A stretch of DNA of 54,966 nucleotides from Hyphomicrobiales bacterium. Its GTDB lineage: Bacteria; Pseudomonadota; Alphaproteobacteria; Rhizobiales; Beijerinckiaceae. The notes under the pieces are model-generated. The model did no database searches, was not told the origin of the DNA, and saw only the letters and a list, made by a program, of their open reading frames with translations. Below, piece after piece: positions 26,151 to 34,938 of this stretch. The stretch lies in the NCBI GenBank assembly GCA_019075905.1, contig JAGXAM010000019.1, positions 1-54,966 on the forward strand, read 5' to 3'. Positions within the stretch are counted from its first letter, which is position 1, and the number at the start of each line of letters is the position of its first letter. The translations under genes and the position numbers were made by a program.

Positions 26151-26552
26151 TCAAAGCTCGTCGTCGTCAAGATCAATGTCGAGAATCGCCATTTGCAATG
26201 TGAAGCTTGAACCGGCGGCATTATCGGCGCTGATGACGCCGAGAAACTCGCCGTCGTTGAGCAACTCGACCGAGTCGGTCTTTTTGGCGCGGCTCATGAT
26301 CTTGAGCCTGTCGTTCTCGAACAGCTTGCGCACATAGGCCTGCAGCGTATCGCGCTGCACCGGCAGTTTCATCTCATAGGCAAAAGAGCGATCGCCATCC
26401 TCTGTGTCGAGGGTGATGGCGCCGATGACGCGCTCGCCAAAGGTCACTTCAGCAGCATTGGTGTTGCGCGGATCAGTGCGCACTTTCAGGCCCTGCGCGC
26501 CAAAATTGCGTCGCAGGAAGGCCTGCAACTTCTGCTGTTCAACCTTGTCCAC
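26151..26552 (-). CDS. Two-repeat DUF3126 protein
   Basis: About 133 residues made of two copies of the DUF3126 module, which is usually a single 65-75 residue protein in Hyphomicrobiales. Copy one runs from KLQAFLRRNFG to AYEMKLPVQR; copy two runs from TLQAYVRKLFEN to LQMAILDIDLDDDEL. Each has the same order: helix LQA-x-x-R, strand LKV/LKI, AEVTFGERVIGAI or VELLNDGEFLGVI. Function is unknown. The GTG at 26552 is chosen because GGAG sits nine bases before it; a longer frame starts with GTG at 26579. It is 72 nt downstream of uvrC on the same strand and may be read through from it. Confidence 0.7.
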   Translation of the reverse strand: MDKVEQQKLQAFLRRNFGAQGLKVRTDPRNTNAAEVTFGERVIGAITLDTEDGDRSFAYEMKLPVQRDTLQAYVRKLFENDRLKIMSRAKKTDSVELLNDGEFLGVISADNAAGSSFTLQMAILDIDLDDDEL

Positions 26553-26624
26553 CTTGGCATTCTCCTGCAAAATCCGCACAGCGCTTGCCAGAGTTGCGAC
26601 GAAATCGCAAGCTGGCAGCCACGC

Positions 26625-28571
26625 TCAGCCGCCGGTGCGGAAATGGTCATGCACCAGCCTGGCGGTGGCGGCATTGATGCCCGGCACCTTCTCAAGATCG
26701 GCGAGATCCGCCCTGGCAATGGCCTTGGCCGTGCCAAAGGCGCTCAGCAGGGCGCGCTTGCGGGCGGGGCCAATGCCCGCGATTTCATCGAGCGGGCTTT
26801 TGACGAAATCCTTCTTGCGGCGGGCGCGGTGGGTGCCGATGGCAAAGCGATGTGCCTCATCGCGCAGGCGCTGCACGAAATACAGCGCCGGGTCGCGCGG
26901 CGGCAGCCGGAAGGGCGCACGCCCGACACAAAAGAAGCTCTCGCGCCCGGCATCACGGTCAAGCCCCTTGGCAATGCCGACCGCCGTCACCTCATCAATG
27001 CCAAGGTCCCTGAGCACGCCCAGCGCCGCATCGAACTGGCCCTGGCCGCCGTCGATCAGGATGAGATCGGGCCAGGCGGGAAATTCCTCGCTGTCAGCCG
27101 CCTGCAGAAGCGCCGCTTCGGGCACCGGGGCCTCGCGTTTCAGGCGGGAGAAACGGCGCGTCAGCACCTGGCGCATCATGGCATAATCATCACCGGGGGT
27201 GATGTCGGTGGCATCGATGTTGAAGGTGCGGTAATGCGCCTTCATGAAGCCGGCGGCGCCGGCCACCACCATCGCGCCGACGGCATTGGTGCCCATAATG
27301 TGGGAATTGTCGTAAATCTCGACCCGGCGCGGTGCCCTTTCCATGCCGAAGGCGGCGCCGAGCGCCTCAAGCAATTGCGTCTGGCTGGCGGCATCCGACA
27401 GGCGGCGAGCCAGGGCCTCGCGGGCATTTTGTGCGGCATGGTTGACGAGTTCGCGCTTTTCACCGCGCCTTGGTGTGGCAAGCTCGACCCTGTGGCCGCT
27501 CCAGGTGCCAAGCGCCTCGGCCATCAGGCCGGGCTCCTCGATCTCGTGCGACAGCAAGACCAGCGCCGGGGCCGGCCGTTCGGCATAAAACTGGCCAACG
27601 AAGGCGCCAAGCACATCTTCCGGCGCGAGGCTTTTGTCGGCGCGCGGAAAATAGGCGCAATTGCCCCAGTTCTGGTAGGTGCGGAAAAAAAACACCTCGA
27701 CGCAGAAGTGCCCGGCCTCGCTGGTGATGGCGAAAACATCGGCCTCCTCGACGGTTTTTGGGTTGATGCCCTGCGCGCCCTGGATGGCCGAAAGCGCGGC
27801 GATGCGATCGCGCAGCCGGGCGGCGCGCTCGAATTCGAGCGCCTCGGCGGCCTTGCCCATTTCAGCCGCGAGGGTGGCGCGCACCGTCTGGCTCCTGCCG
27901 GTGAGGAAGGCCTTGGCCTCGCGCACCAGCGCGGCATAATCTTCGGGCGAGATCTCGCCGGTGCATGGCGCCGAACAGCGCTTGATCTGGTGCAGCAGGC
28001 AGGGCCGCGTGCGGTTGTCATAATAGCTGTCGGTGCAGGAGCGCAGCAGGAAGGCGCGCTCCAGCGCGTTGATTGTGCGGTTGACTGCCCAGGTCGAGGC
28101 AAAGGGGCCATAATAATCGCCGGGGATGGTGCGGGCGCCGCGATGCTTGGTGACCATGGCGGCGCGGTCGCTGGCGGCGAGCAGAATATAAGGAAAGCTC
28201 TTGTCATCGCGCAGCAGCACATTGAAGCGCGGCTTCAGCTGCTTGATGAGGTTGCTTTCGAGCAGCAGCGCATCGGTCTCGGTGCGGGTCGAGACGAATA
28301 CCATCTGCGCCGTGAGGGCGATCATCCGGGCGATGCGGCCGACATGGCCGGTGAGGCGGGTGTAGGAGGCGATGCGCTTCCTGACCGATTTGGCCTTGCC
28401 GACATAGAGCACCGCGCCGTCGCCATCGAGCATGCGATAGACGCCGGGGCCTTCGGGCGCGTGTTCCCAATGGGCGCGGATGACCTCGACGCCGCGCAGC
28501 AGCGAGGCCGGCGCGGGCGCATCATCGGTGGGAGACTCGTGGTCGGGCTGGTCGTTGTCGGCGATCATCAT
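26625..28571 (-). CDS. uvrC: Excinuclease ABC subunit C
   Basis: UvrC makes both incisions in nucleotide excision repair with UvrAB. The 648-residue protein has the GIY-YIG nuclease domain first ([22 protein letters not shown]), a UVR motif for UvrB contact ([19 protein letters not shown]), the UvrC RNase-H-like nuclease region ([36 protein letters not shown]), and a C-terminal double helix-hairpin-helix ([16 protein letters not shown] and [15 protein letters not shown]). The start at 28571 is preferred; TTG at 28601 would add ten residues. It diverges from the dsbD-like gene across 165 nt. Confidence 0.95.
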   Translation of the reverse strand: MMIADNDQPDHESPTDDAPAPASLLRGVEVIRAHWEHAPEGPGVYRMLDGDGAVLYVGKAKSVRKRIASYTRLTGHVGRIARMIALTAQMVFVSTRTETDALLLESNLIKQLKPRFNVLLRDDKSFPYILLAASDRAAMVTKHRGARTIPGDYYGPFASTWAVNRTINALERAFLLRSCTDSYYDNRTRPCLLHQIKRCSAPCTGEISPEDYAALVREAKAFLTGRSQTVRATLAAEMGKAAEALEFERAARLRDRIAALSAIQGAQGINPKTVEEADVFAITSEAGHFCVEVFFFRTYQNWGNCAYFPRADKSLAPEDVLGAFVGQFYAERPAPALVLLSHEIEEPGLMAEALGTWSGHRVELATPRRGEKRELVNHAAQNAREALARRLSDAASQTQLLEALGAAFGMERAPRRVEIYDNSHIMGTNAVGAMVVAGAAGFMKAHYRTFNIDATDITPGDDYAMMRQVLTRRFSRLKREAPVPEAALLQAADSEEFPAWPDLILIDGGQGQFDAALGVLRDLGIDEVTAVGIAKGLDRDAGRESFFCVGRAPFRLPPRDPALYFVQRLRDEAHRFAIGTHRARRKKDFVKSPLDEIAGIGPARKRALLSAFGTAKAIARADLADLEKVPGINAATARLVHDHFRTGG

Positions 28572-28634
28572 GTTTCTGGCTTCAAATGCGGCTGGCCGCA
28601 ATGTGATGCCATTCTAGCCTATGAAAAGCCCCAA

Positions 28635-28653
28635 TGTCGCGCAATCTGCGACA
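28635..28653. promoter_or_regulatory. Inverted repeat in the uvrC-dsbD divergent region
   Basis: TGTCGC (28635-28640) and GCGACA (28648-28653) are perfect inverted arms around a 7-nt centre. It sits between the two divergent starts and could be a regulator site. No known motif was recognised. Confidence 0.3.
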
Positions 28654-28685
28654 AGTTGCCCAGCCGATCACGAAATCTTCAGTTG

Positions 28686-28709
28686 ACTGCGGCAGGCTGT
28701 GGCCGCAGT
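28686..28709. promoter_or_regulatory. 8-bp inverted repeat upstream of the dsbD-like gene
   Basis: ACTGCGGC (28686-28693) and GCCGCAGT (28702-28709) are perfect 8-bp arms with an 8-nt centre. It lies 27 nt before the dsbD-like ATG. It could be an operator or a hairpin in the 5' leader that affects translation. No T-run follows, so it is not a typical terminator. Confidence 0.4.
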
Positions 28710-28736
28710 TCAAGCCTTTGACCTTGCAAGAATGAC

Positions 28737-30824
28737 ATGATGCGTGCGCTGTTTTTTGGTTTTATGGCACTTGGCGCCCTGATGGGCCCGGCCCATGCGG
28801 CGGCAGGCCCATGGGTGAGCGATGGCGCGGTCAAGGCGCGACTCGTGGCGGCGGTGGAGGGCACGGGACATCTCGCCAGCCTGCCGCTCGGCCTCGACAT
28901 CAGGATGCAACCGGGCTGGAAGACCTATTGGCGTGCGCCGGGCGAAGCAGGCCTGCCGCCCCGCCTGAGCGTCAGCCTCGGCGGCGCCGCAACGAAGGCG
29001 AAATTTTCATGGCCGCTGCCGCGGCGCTTCAGCCTGCTGGGTTTGCAGACCTTCGGCTATGAAGGCCATGTGGTGCTGCCGTTTCAGGAACGCGTGGCGC
29101 AGCCGGGTGCCCCGGCGACCCTCAACGCCACGGCCGATCTTCTGGTGTGCGCGCAAATCTGCGTGCCGCACAGCCTGCACCTGACGCTTAGCCTGCCGGC
29201 CGGCCCGGCCCTGCCCGGCAATGAGGCGCAACTCATCAACCGCTTTGCCAATCTGGTGCCCGACGGCTCGCAGGGCGCGGGGCTGGCGATCACCGCGGCG
29301 CGGCTGCTCGGCCAGGGCGCCAGTGCCGCGCTGGTGGTGGATGCGAGCGCGCCGCAGCCGTTCCATGCCCCCGATATTTTCCCGGAAAGCAAGAGCCTCG
29401 CCTTCGGGCCGCCGCAGGTGATCCTGAGTGATGCCGCGCGGCGCGCCCGCATCACCCTGCCGATCCTGCACCAACCGCCGGGCGTCGGCCTTTCGCGGGC
29501 GACGCCGCTCCGGCTGACGCTGGTCGATGGCCAACGCTTCATCGAGGCCAGTCCCAAACTCGAAGCCGCACCCTGGCCGGGCCTGCTGGCGCGAATCCTG
29601 GCGCTGGTGCCCCTGCTCGGGCTGGCGCTGGTCGGCGGCCTGATCTTGAATGTCATGCCCTGCGTGCTGCCGGTGCTGTCGCTGAAACTGCTGATGGTGA
29701 TGCAGAAAGGCGGGGCAGAGCGCGCGCAGGTTCGGGCCGGATTTCTGGCGTCAGCGGCGGGGATTATCGCATCCTTCCTGCTGATCGCCGGCGTGCTGCT
29801 GGGGCTCAAGGCGGGTGGCCATTCCATCGGCTGGGGCCTGCAATTCCAGCAAACCTGGTTCCTCGCGGCGATGATCCCGCTGATCGCGCTGTTTGCAGCC
29901 TCGCTGTTCGGCTGGATCGAGATCGGCCTGCCGGGATTCCTGCAGCAAAGGCTCGGCCGGGCCGGGCATCATTCGCTCGCCGGGCATTTCGTCTCGGGGG
30001 CCTTTGCCACCGTGCTGGCAACGCCGTGCTCGGCGCCGTTCCTCGGCACGGCCATAGGCTATGCGCTGGCCAGCGGCACCCTTGAAATCGTCTCGGTTTT
30101 TGCGGCGCTTGGCATTGGCATGGCCCTGCCCTTCCTCATGGTTGCGGCCTTTCCGGGGCTTGCGACACATCTGCCGAAGCCCGGGATGTGGATGGTGCGG
30201 CTCAAGCAATATCTCGGCTTCCCGCTGCTCGGCACGGCCCTGTGGCTGTTGCTGATCCTGAATGGTGTCGCCGGTTTTGCCATGGCGCTCGGCGTCGGGC
30301 TGGCCAGTGCGGCGCTGCTGGTCATTGCCATGGTATGGCGGCACCGGCGCGGCTTGCCGCTCGCCCGGCCGAGCCTGCAACTGGCCTCGGGCTTTGCCCT
30401 TGCCGGGCTGGCGACGGCGCTGGTGGTGCTGCATTTCGGGCCTTCGGTCACCGCAGATGCGCCCGACAGCCTGGCCTGGCAGGCGTTTGATACGGCGGCG
30501 ATCAAAACCTCGGTCGCGCAGGGGCGGCTGGTGTTTGTCGATGTCACCGCCAGCTGGTGTCTGACCTGTCAGGCCAACAAGCGGCTGGTGCTGGACAGCG
30601 AGCCGGTCAATTCCATGCTGCGCCAGCCCGGCCTGATCGACATGAAAGCCGACTGGAGCCAGCCCAATCCGGCCATTGCCGCCTATCTCGCGCAGCATGG
30701 CCGCTTCGGCATTCCCTTCAACATCGTCTATGGGCCGGGGGCACCCGAAGGTATTGCCCTGCCCGAACTGCTCACCAAGGAAGCGGTGACGGCGGCGCTG
30801 AGCAAGGCTGCCAAACTGTCCTGA
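28737..30824 (+). CDS. DsbD/ScsB-type thiol:disulfide interchange protein
   Basis: A 695-residue inner-membrane protein that carries electrons from cytosolic thioredoxin to periplasmic thiol proteins. A signal peptide (residues 1-22) leads a periplasmic immunoglobulin-like domain with the Cys138/Cys142 pair (CAQIC). A multi-helix membrane domain follows, with Cys309 in NVMPCVLPVLS and Cys431 in ATPCSAPFLG. The C-terminal thioredoxin domain has Cys608/Cys611 (WCLTC). The three-domain order and length match the ScsB branch of DsbD. The natural client is not encoded nearby, although a TlpA-like thioredoxin lies 3 kb downstream. Two inverted repeats lie in its upstream region. Confidence 0.9.
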   Translation: MMRALFFGFMALGALMGPAHAAAGPWVSDGAVKARLVAAVEGTGHLASLPLGLDIRMQPGWKTYWRAPGEAGLPPRLSVSLGGAATKAKFSWPLPRRFSLLGLQTFGYEGHVVLPFQERVAQPGAPATLNATADLLVCAQICVPHSLHLTLSLPAGPALPGNEAQLINRFANLVPDGSQGAGLAITAARLLGQGASAALVVDASAPQPFHAPDIFPESKSLAFGPPQVILSDAARRARITLPILHQPPGVGLSRATPLRLTLVDGQRFIEASPKLEAAPWPGLLARILALVPLLGLALVGGLILNVMPCVLPVLSLKLLMVMQKGGAERAQVRAGFLASAAGIIASFLLIAGVLLGLKAGGHSIGWGLQFQQTWFLAAMIPLIALFAASLFGWIEIGLPGFLQQRLGRAGHHSLAGHFVSGAFATVLATPCSAPFLGTAIGYALASGTLEIVSVFAALGIGMALPFLMVAAFPGLATHLPKPGMWMVRLKQYLGFPLLGTALWLLLILNGVAGFAMALGVGLASAALLVIAMVWRHRRGLPLARPSLQLASGFALAGLATALVVLHFGPSVTADAPDSLAWQAFDTAAIKTSVAQGRLVFVDVTASWCLTCQANKRLVLDSEPVNSMLRQPGLIDMKADWSQPNPAIAAYLAQHGRFGIPFNIVYGPGAPEGIALPELLTKEAVTAALSKAAKLS

Positions 30825-30867
30825 GTTTTGGGGCCAGCCGCGCCGCGCCCGTGCCTCTGGCGCTCGG

Positions 30868-32142
30868 TCAGTCCTGCGCCAACCAGGATGGCACGTTGTC
30901 GGCGTCGATCAACGCCGTCACCGGCGGGCGGGCACGGATCGTTGCCCAGCGTGTGCCATCGACCATGACTTCGGGCACCAGCGGGCGGGTATTATAGGTG
31001 CCGGCCTGCACCGCGCCATAGGCCCCGGCCGACAGCACGCCGATCAGGTCGCCGGCCTTCAGAGGCGGCAGCGCCCGGTTCTGCGCCAGATAATCGCCGC
31101 TTTCGCAGACCGGGCCGACGACATCGACATGGCTGTGCAGCGCGTCCGGCGCAGGGGCGATCACCGGCACGATTTCGTGCCAGGCCTCGTAGAGCGTCGG
31201 ACGGACGAGGTCATTCATCGCAGCATCGACGATCACGAAGGTCTTGGCGGCGCCCTTTTTGACATAAAGCACCTCGGACACCAGAATTCCGGCATTGGCG
31301 GCGATCAGCCGGCCGTGCTCGAAGATCAGCTTCAGCCCGAGCGCGCCCAGATGACGCAGGATGGTTTCGGCATAGGCCTGCGGGCCGGGCGGATCGGCAT
31401 CATCGGCACGGTAGCGCACGCCGAGCCCGCCGCCGACATCAATATGGGTGAGCCTGTGCCCGGCGGCGATCAACTGGCGGGCAAGGTCAGCAAGACGGGT
31501 GCAGGCGGCCTCGATGGGCGCAAGCTCGACGATCTGGCTGCCAATATGCATATCGACGCCGGTGACCTCGATGCCGGGCAAGGCGGCAGCACGGGCATAG
31601 ACGCGGGGTGCCTCGGAAATCGGAACGCCGAACTTGTTGGCATAGGTGCCGGTGGAAATCTTGGCATGGGTCAGGGCATCGACATCGGGATTGACCCGCA
31701 CCGAAATGCGGGCCGTGACGCCCATGGCGCTGGCGATCCCGGAGAGGGCCTCAAGCTCGGGCTCGGATTCGACATTGAAGCACAGGATATTTTCGCGCAG
31801 CGCCAGCGCCATTTCGGCGCGGGTCTTGCCGACCCCGGAAAACACAATCCGCTCGCCGGGGACCCCGGCGGCCCGGGCGCGCATGATTTCGCCGCCCGAC
31901 ACCACATCCATGCCGGCGCCAAGCCGCGCCAGAGTGGTCAGCACCGCCTGGTTGGAATTGGTCTTCATGGCAAAGCACAGGAGATGCGGCACGCCGGCAA
32001 AGGCCTCGTTGAAGGCCTTGTAACGCTCGGTCAGCGCGGCGCGGGCATAGCAATAAAACGGTGTGCCGACTTCGCGCGTGATGGCGCGAAGATCAACGCC
32101 TTCGGCGTGAAGGACACCGTCCCGGTAGCTGAAAGGTGACAT
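30868..32142 (-). CDS. lysA: Diaminopimelate decarboxylase
   Basis: Last step of lysine biosynthesis: PLP-dependent decarboxylation of meso-diaminopimelate. The 424-residue protein has the PLP lysine Lys60 in LCFAMKTNSN, the glycine-rich phosphate site HIDVGGGLGVRY, the PLP contact EHGRLIAANAG (usual EPGR; here EHGR), and the substrate loop GPVCESGDYLA. The C-terminal YGAVQAGTYNTRP is typical. It follows lptM on the same strand with a 14-nt gap, in the argH-lptM-lysA order common in alphaproteobacteria. Confidence 0.95.
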   Translation of the reverse strand: MSPFSYRDGVLHAEGVDLRAITREVGTPFYCYARAALTERYKAFNEAFAGVPHLLCFAMKTNSNQAVLTTLARLGAGMDVVSGGEIMRARAAGVPGERIVFSGVGKTRAEMALALRENILCFNVESEPELEALSGIASAMGVTARISVRVNPDVDALTHAKISTGTYANKFGVPISEAPRVYARAAALPGIEVTGVDMHIGSQIVELAPIEAACTRLADLARQLIAAGHRLTHIDVGGGLGVRYRADDADPPGPQAYAETILRHLGALGLKLIFEHGRLIAANAGILVSEVLYVKKGAAKTFVIVDAAMNDLVRPTLYEAWHEIVPVIAPAPDALHSHVDVVGPVCESGDYLAQNRALPPLKAGDLIGVLSAGAYGAVQAGTYNTRPLVPEVMVDGTRWATIRARPPVTALIDADNVPSWLAQD

Positions 32143-32156
32143 GAGAGGGACTCGAT

Positions 32157-32387
32157 TCAGAGCAAGGGATCAAGAATGAATGATTGCTTGGGCACGCCGA
32201 TGGGGGTCTGTTTCGGGCGGGACGGCAGCAGGTCGGCGGTGCCGAATGAATCTGCCTGTTTTGGCGCCGGCGCCGCGGTTTGCGGCGCGCCGAGCTGCGG
32301 GGGCGCTTCCAGCGGGCCGCGTCGCCCGCAGCCGGCAAGGCCGAGGGCGAGCACACTCAGCGTGGCCCATGCGATCAGAGGTCTCAA
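32157..32387 (-). CDS. lptM: LptM-type small lipoprotein
   Basis: A 76-residue lipoprotein with a signal peptide ending in a lipobox (LALGLAGC, Cys20) and [11 protein letters not shown] right after it, the conserved CGRRGPLE-type start of LptM (formerly YifL). In enterobacteria LptM helps oxidative maturation of the LPS transporter LptD at the outer membrane. Its ATG overlaps the argH stop by four bases. Position between argH and lysA strongly supports the call. The C-terminal 40 residues are Pro-rich and probably disordered. Confidence 0.88.
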   Translation of the reverse strand: MRPLIAWATLSVLALGLAGCGRRGPLEAPPQLGAPQTAAPAPKQADSFGTADLLPSRPKQTPIGVPKQSFILDPLL

Positions 32388-33802
32388 GCCGTCGGCTCCT
32401 GTGGATGAAACGTCTTAGCCTCTTTCGCGAGACGCGCCAACCAGCGGCGGGCCGCGGCGGCGACATTCTTCGGGGCGGTGCCGCCATAAGACGTGCGGCT
32501 CTCAACCGAGCGGCGCACGCCGAGAACGCCGTAAATTTCAGGCGTGATGGCGGCATGGACCCTGCGCATCTCGTCCAGCGACAGGTCTTCAAGCCCGCAA
32601 TGGCGCGCCTCGGCCAGAGCCACCAGACGGCCGGTAACATGATGGGCCTCGCGGAACGGCAGATTGAGATGGCACACCAGCCAGTCGGCCAGATCGGTGG
32701 CGGTGGAAAAGCCCGCTCCGGCCGCCCGCTTCATGCGCTTTGTATCAACAGCAAGATCGAGGATCATGCCGGTCATGGCGGCAAGGCACAGCGACAGGGC
32801 CTCTAACGCGTCAAAGGTGCCTTCCTTGTCTTCCTGCATATCCTTGGAATAGGTCAGCGGCAGGCCCTTCATCACCACCAGCAGGCCGGTGAGCGCGCCA
32901 TAAATGCGGCCGGTCTTGCCGCGTACCAGTTCGGCAGCATCGGGATTGCGCTTTTGCGGCATGATCGACGAGCCGGTGGTGAATTTGTCGGAGAGCGCCA
33001 CAAAGCCAAATTGCGGCGTCACCCACAGCACCAGTTCTTCGGCGAGGCGCGAGAGATGCATGGCGCAAATGGCGGCGGCGCCCAGCACTTCGAGGGCGAA
33101 GTCACGGTCCGAGACGCTGTCGAGCGAATTGGCGGTTGGCCGGTCAAAGCCGAGCGCCCTTGCGGTCTGGTGGCGATCAATCGGAAACGAGGTGCCGGCC
33201 AGCGCCGCGGCACCGAGCGGGCATTCATTCATGCGGGCGCGCGCGTCGCGCAGGCGGCCACGGTCGCGCCCGAGCATTTCCACATAGGCGAGCAGGTGAT
33301 GGCCAAAGGTCACCGGCTGGGCGGTTTGCAGATGGGTGAAGCCGGGCATGATGGTTTTGGCATGCTCGCGCGCCCGTGTCGCCAGCGCCAGCTGCAGCGC
33401 GTGCATCTGCAGTTGAAGGGCATCGGCGGTGTCGCGCACCCAGAGGCGGAAATCGACCGCCACCTGGTCATTGCGCGAGCGGGCAGTGTGCAGGCGTCCG
33501 GCATCGGCGCCGGCGAGGCTGGCCAACCGCGATTCGATATTCATGTGAATATCTTCGAGCGCGCGCGAAAATGTGAAGCTGCCTGCGGCAATTTCTCCGG
33601 CAATGTCGGAAAGGCCTGTGCTAATGGACGCGGCGGCTTGTGGCGTGACAATGCCTTGTGACGCCAACATGGCGACATGGGCCTTGGAGGCGACAATATC
33701 CTGGGGTGCCAGTTTGCGGTCAAATTCGATCGAGGCGTTGATGTCCTCCATGATGGCGTCGGGGCCGCCACCAAATCGCCCGCCCCACATCTTATTACTC
33801 AT
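32384..33802 (-). CDS. argH: Argininosuccinate lyase
   Basis: Final arginine step: splits argininosuccinate to arginine and fumarate in the cytosol. The 472-residue protein belongs to the fumarase/aspartase superfamily and holds the signature [12 protein letters not shown] with the catalytic Ser. Other blocks are [50 protein letters not shown] and [19 protein letters not shown] lies just before the ATG. It heads the argH-lptM-lysA operon and is divergent from the tlpA-like gene by 26 nt. Confidence 0.96.
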   Translation of the reverse strand: MSNKMWGGRFGGGPDAIMEDINASIEFDRKLAPQDIVASKAHVAMLASQGIVTPQAAASISTGLSDIAGEIAAGSFTFSRALEDIHMNIESRLASLAGADAGRLHTARSRNDQVAVDFRLWVRDTADALQLQMHALQLALATRAREHAKTIMPGFTHLQTAQPVTFGHHLLAYVEMLGRDRGRLRDARARMNECPLGAAALAGTSFPIDRHQTARALGFDRPTANSLDSVSDRDFALEVLGAAAICAMHLSRLAEELVLWVTPQFGFVALSDKFTTGSSIMPQKRNPDAAELVRGKTGRIYGALTGLLVVMKGLPLTYSKDMQEDKEGTFDALEALSLCLAAMTGMILDLAVDTKRMKRAAGAGFSTATDLADWLVCHLNLPFREAHHVTGRLVALAEARHCGLEDLSLDEMRRVHAAITPEIYGVLGVRRSVESRTSYGGTAPKNVAAAARRWLARLAKEAKTFHPQEPTA

Positions 33803-33828
33803 TTCACCCTCTTCTCACCCCCTGCGAG

Positions 33829-34506
33829 ATGATCATGAACCAGCCTGATGCCGACCGCCAGCATGTTATCGGCCTTGCCGTCAAACTCGCCCTTGCCGGC
33901 CTCGCCTTTGCGGCGGCGTTTCTGGCCGTAGCGCTCGGGGTGCTATACGAGATGCGCAGGCCTGCGAGCAAGATGGTGGAAAATATTCCTTGCCCGGTGG
34001 CACAAAAGGCCCTGCCCGGCCTGCAGGCGCTGGCGCATGGCGATGTTGCCGCCTTCAAGCCGCTGGCTTTCCCGGTGCCGATGACGCCGGTGCATTTCAA
34101 CGGGCCGGATGGCAAGCCGGTCGATCTTGCCGCATTCAAGGGCAAGGTGCTGCTGCTCAACCTGTGGGCCACCTGGTGCGTGCCCTGCCGCGCGGAAATG
34201 CCGACGCTCGACGCTCTCGCCGCCAAAAATGATCCGGCGCTGGCGGTGGCGGCGGTCAATATCGATACGGCGCGGCTGGACCGGCCCAAGGCGTTCCTGC
34301 AGCAGATCAAGGCCGATCACCTGACCTATTATGCCGACCCGACCGCGACGATCTTTCAGGTGTTGCGTGGCAAGAACAATCTCGTTGGCCTGCCGGCAAC
34401 CTTGCTGGTCGATGAGCATGGCTGCGAGCTTGGCGTCATGGAAGGCCCGGCCAAGTGGGATTCGGCCGATGCTGCCGCGCTGATCAAGGCGGCCGAGGCG
34501 GGTTGA
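33829..34506 (+). CDS. TlpA-family membrane-anchored thioredoxin
   Basis: A 225-residue thiol-disulfide oxidoreductase. An N-terminal membrane anchor (about residues 17-40: KLALAGLAFAAAFLAVALGVL) puts the thioredoxin domain in the periplasm. The active site is LWATWCVPCRAEMPTLD with Cys117 and Cys120, and the cis-Pro is in GLPATLLVDEHG. TlpA proteins reduce apo-cytochromes or the copper sites of cytochrome oxidase. This divergent tlpA-argH pair is usual in Hyphomicrobiales. A second ATG at 33835 is an equally good start. A repeat element lies 103 nt after the stop. Confidence 0.9.
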   Translation: MIMNQPDADRQHVIGLAVKLALAGLAFAAAFLAVALGVLYEMRRPASKMVENIPCPVAQKALPGLQALAHGDVAAFKPLAFPVPMTPVHFNGPDGKPVDLAAFKGKVLLLNLWATWCVPCRAEMPTLDALAAKNDPALAVAAVNIDTARLDRPKAFLQQIKADHLTYYADPTATIFQVLRGKNNLVGLPATLLVDEHGCELGVMEGPAKWDSADAAALIKAAEAG

Positions 34507-34608
34507 AACCAGGCGTGAACCGCTGCGGGCGCGGGGAAAAGAACAGCGAGGCCACGTCAGGCCCCAGGTTGGCATCACTTTCACGCGCTAGAGGGGGGCA
34601 ATTTTCCA

Positions 34609-34716
34609 CCGTCATTGCGAGGAGCAAGGCGACGAAGCAACCCGGAGATCTGGGGAAACTTCGCGGCCAGATGCGCCGAAACCCCTGGGTTGCTTCGCTT
34701 ACGCTCGCAATGACGG
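34609..34716. repeat. Dispersed palindromic repeat element (REP-like)
   Basis: The left arm begins CCGTCATTGCGAG (34609) and runs to GCGACGAAGCAACCC (34643). The right arm is its imperfect complement, from GGGTTGCTTCGC (34687) to CTCGCAATGACGG (34716). The centre is about 43 nt. Palindromes built on CGTCATTGCGAG and GAAGCAA are widespread intergenic elements in Bradyrhizobium, Methylobacterium-like and related genomes (general knowledge). Only one copy is in this window. It may fold in RNA and mark the 3' end of the tlpA-like transcript. Confidence 0.75.
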
Positions 34717-34766
34717 CGTTTGGGGCGCGATCATCTCCAACGTCATGGCCCGTGCGTGTCATGATA

Positions 34767-34868
34767 CGGTGGCCGGGAGGGCGACCTCTCCTCCGCAGGC
34801 TAGCTGGTCTATCAACGCCGGTCTCGCAACCGGCGCCTCGGGGTTTAAGCCCGATGGCTCGGCCACCG
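34767..34868. ncRNA. Cloverleaf-like structured RNA candidate, unassigned
   Basis: A perfect 9-bp closing helix, CGGTGGCCG (34767-34775) with CGGCCACCG (34860-34868), encloses three hairpins. They are GGAGG/CCTCC (34776-34780, 34790-34794), CGCCGG/CCGGCG (34816-34821, 34830-34835, 8-nt loop) and TCGGG/CCCGA (34838-34842, 34850-34854, 7-nt loop). About 21 nt between the first and second hairpin is unpaired. The shape and 102-nt length recall a tRNA, but loop sizes and T-loop consensus do not fit on either strand. It lies in the convergent space between tlpA-like and nth, so it is neither a leader nor a riboswitch for them. Strand and expression are unknown. Confidence 0.4.
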
Positions 34869-34938
34869 CCGGATCTGGATAACAGATTTTGCCTCACCGG
34901 GCCAGAAGGTCACCATCCGATCTTGTCCGTGCTGGCCC

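Larger units (their letters stand above)
34507..34938. other. Gene-free convergent region of 432 nt
   Basis: Lies between the stops of the tlpA-like gene and nth. It contains no credible protein gene but holds two structured elements: a long palindromic repeat (34609-34716) and a 102-nt cloverleaf-like structure (34767-34868). The part between 34507 and 34608 shows nothing clear. Region 34869-34938 holds no recognised element. Confidence 0.6.

Noticed and set aside
26643-28721. 692-codon plus-strand frame opposite uvrC
   Set aside because: The minus strand has every UvrC domain; the plus strand has none and no ribosome-binding site.
34767-34868. Reading the cloverleaf element as a tRNA or selenocysteine tRNA
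   Set aside because: Neither strand gives a 7-nt anticodon loop or a T-arm with GTTCRA adjoining the acceptor helix; kept as an unassigned structure.
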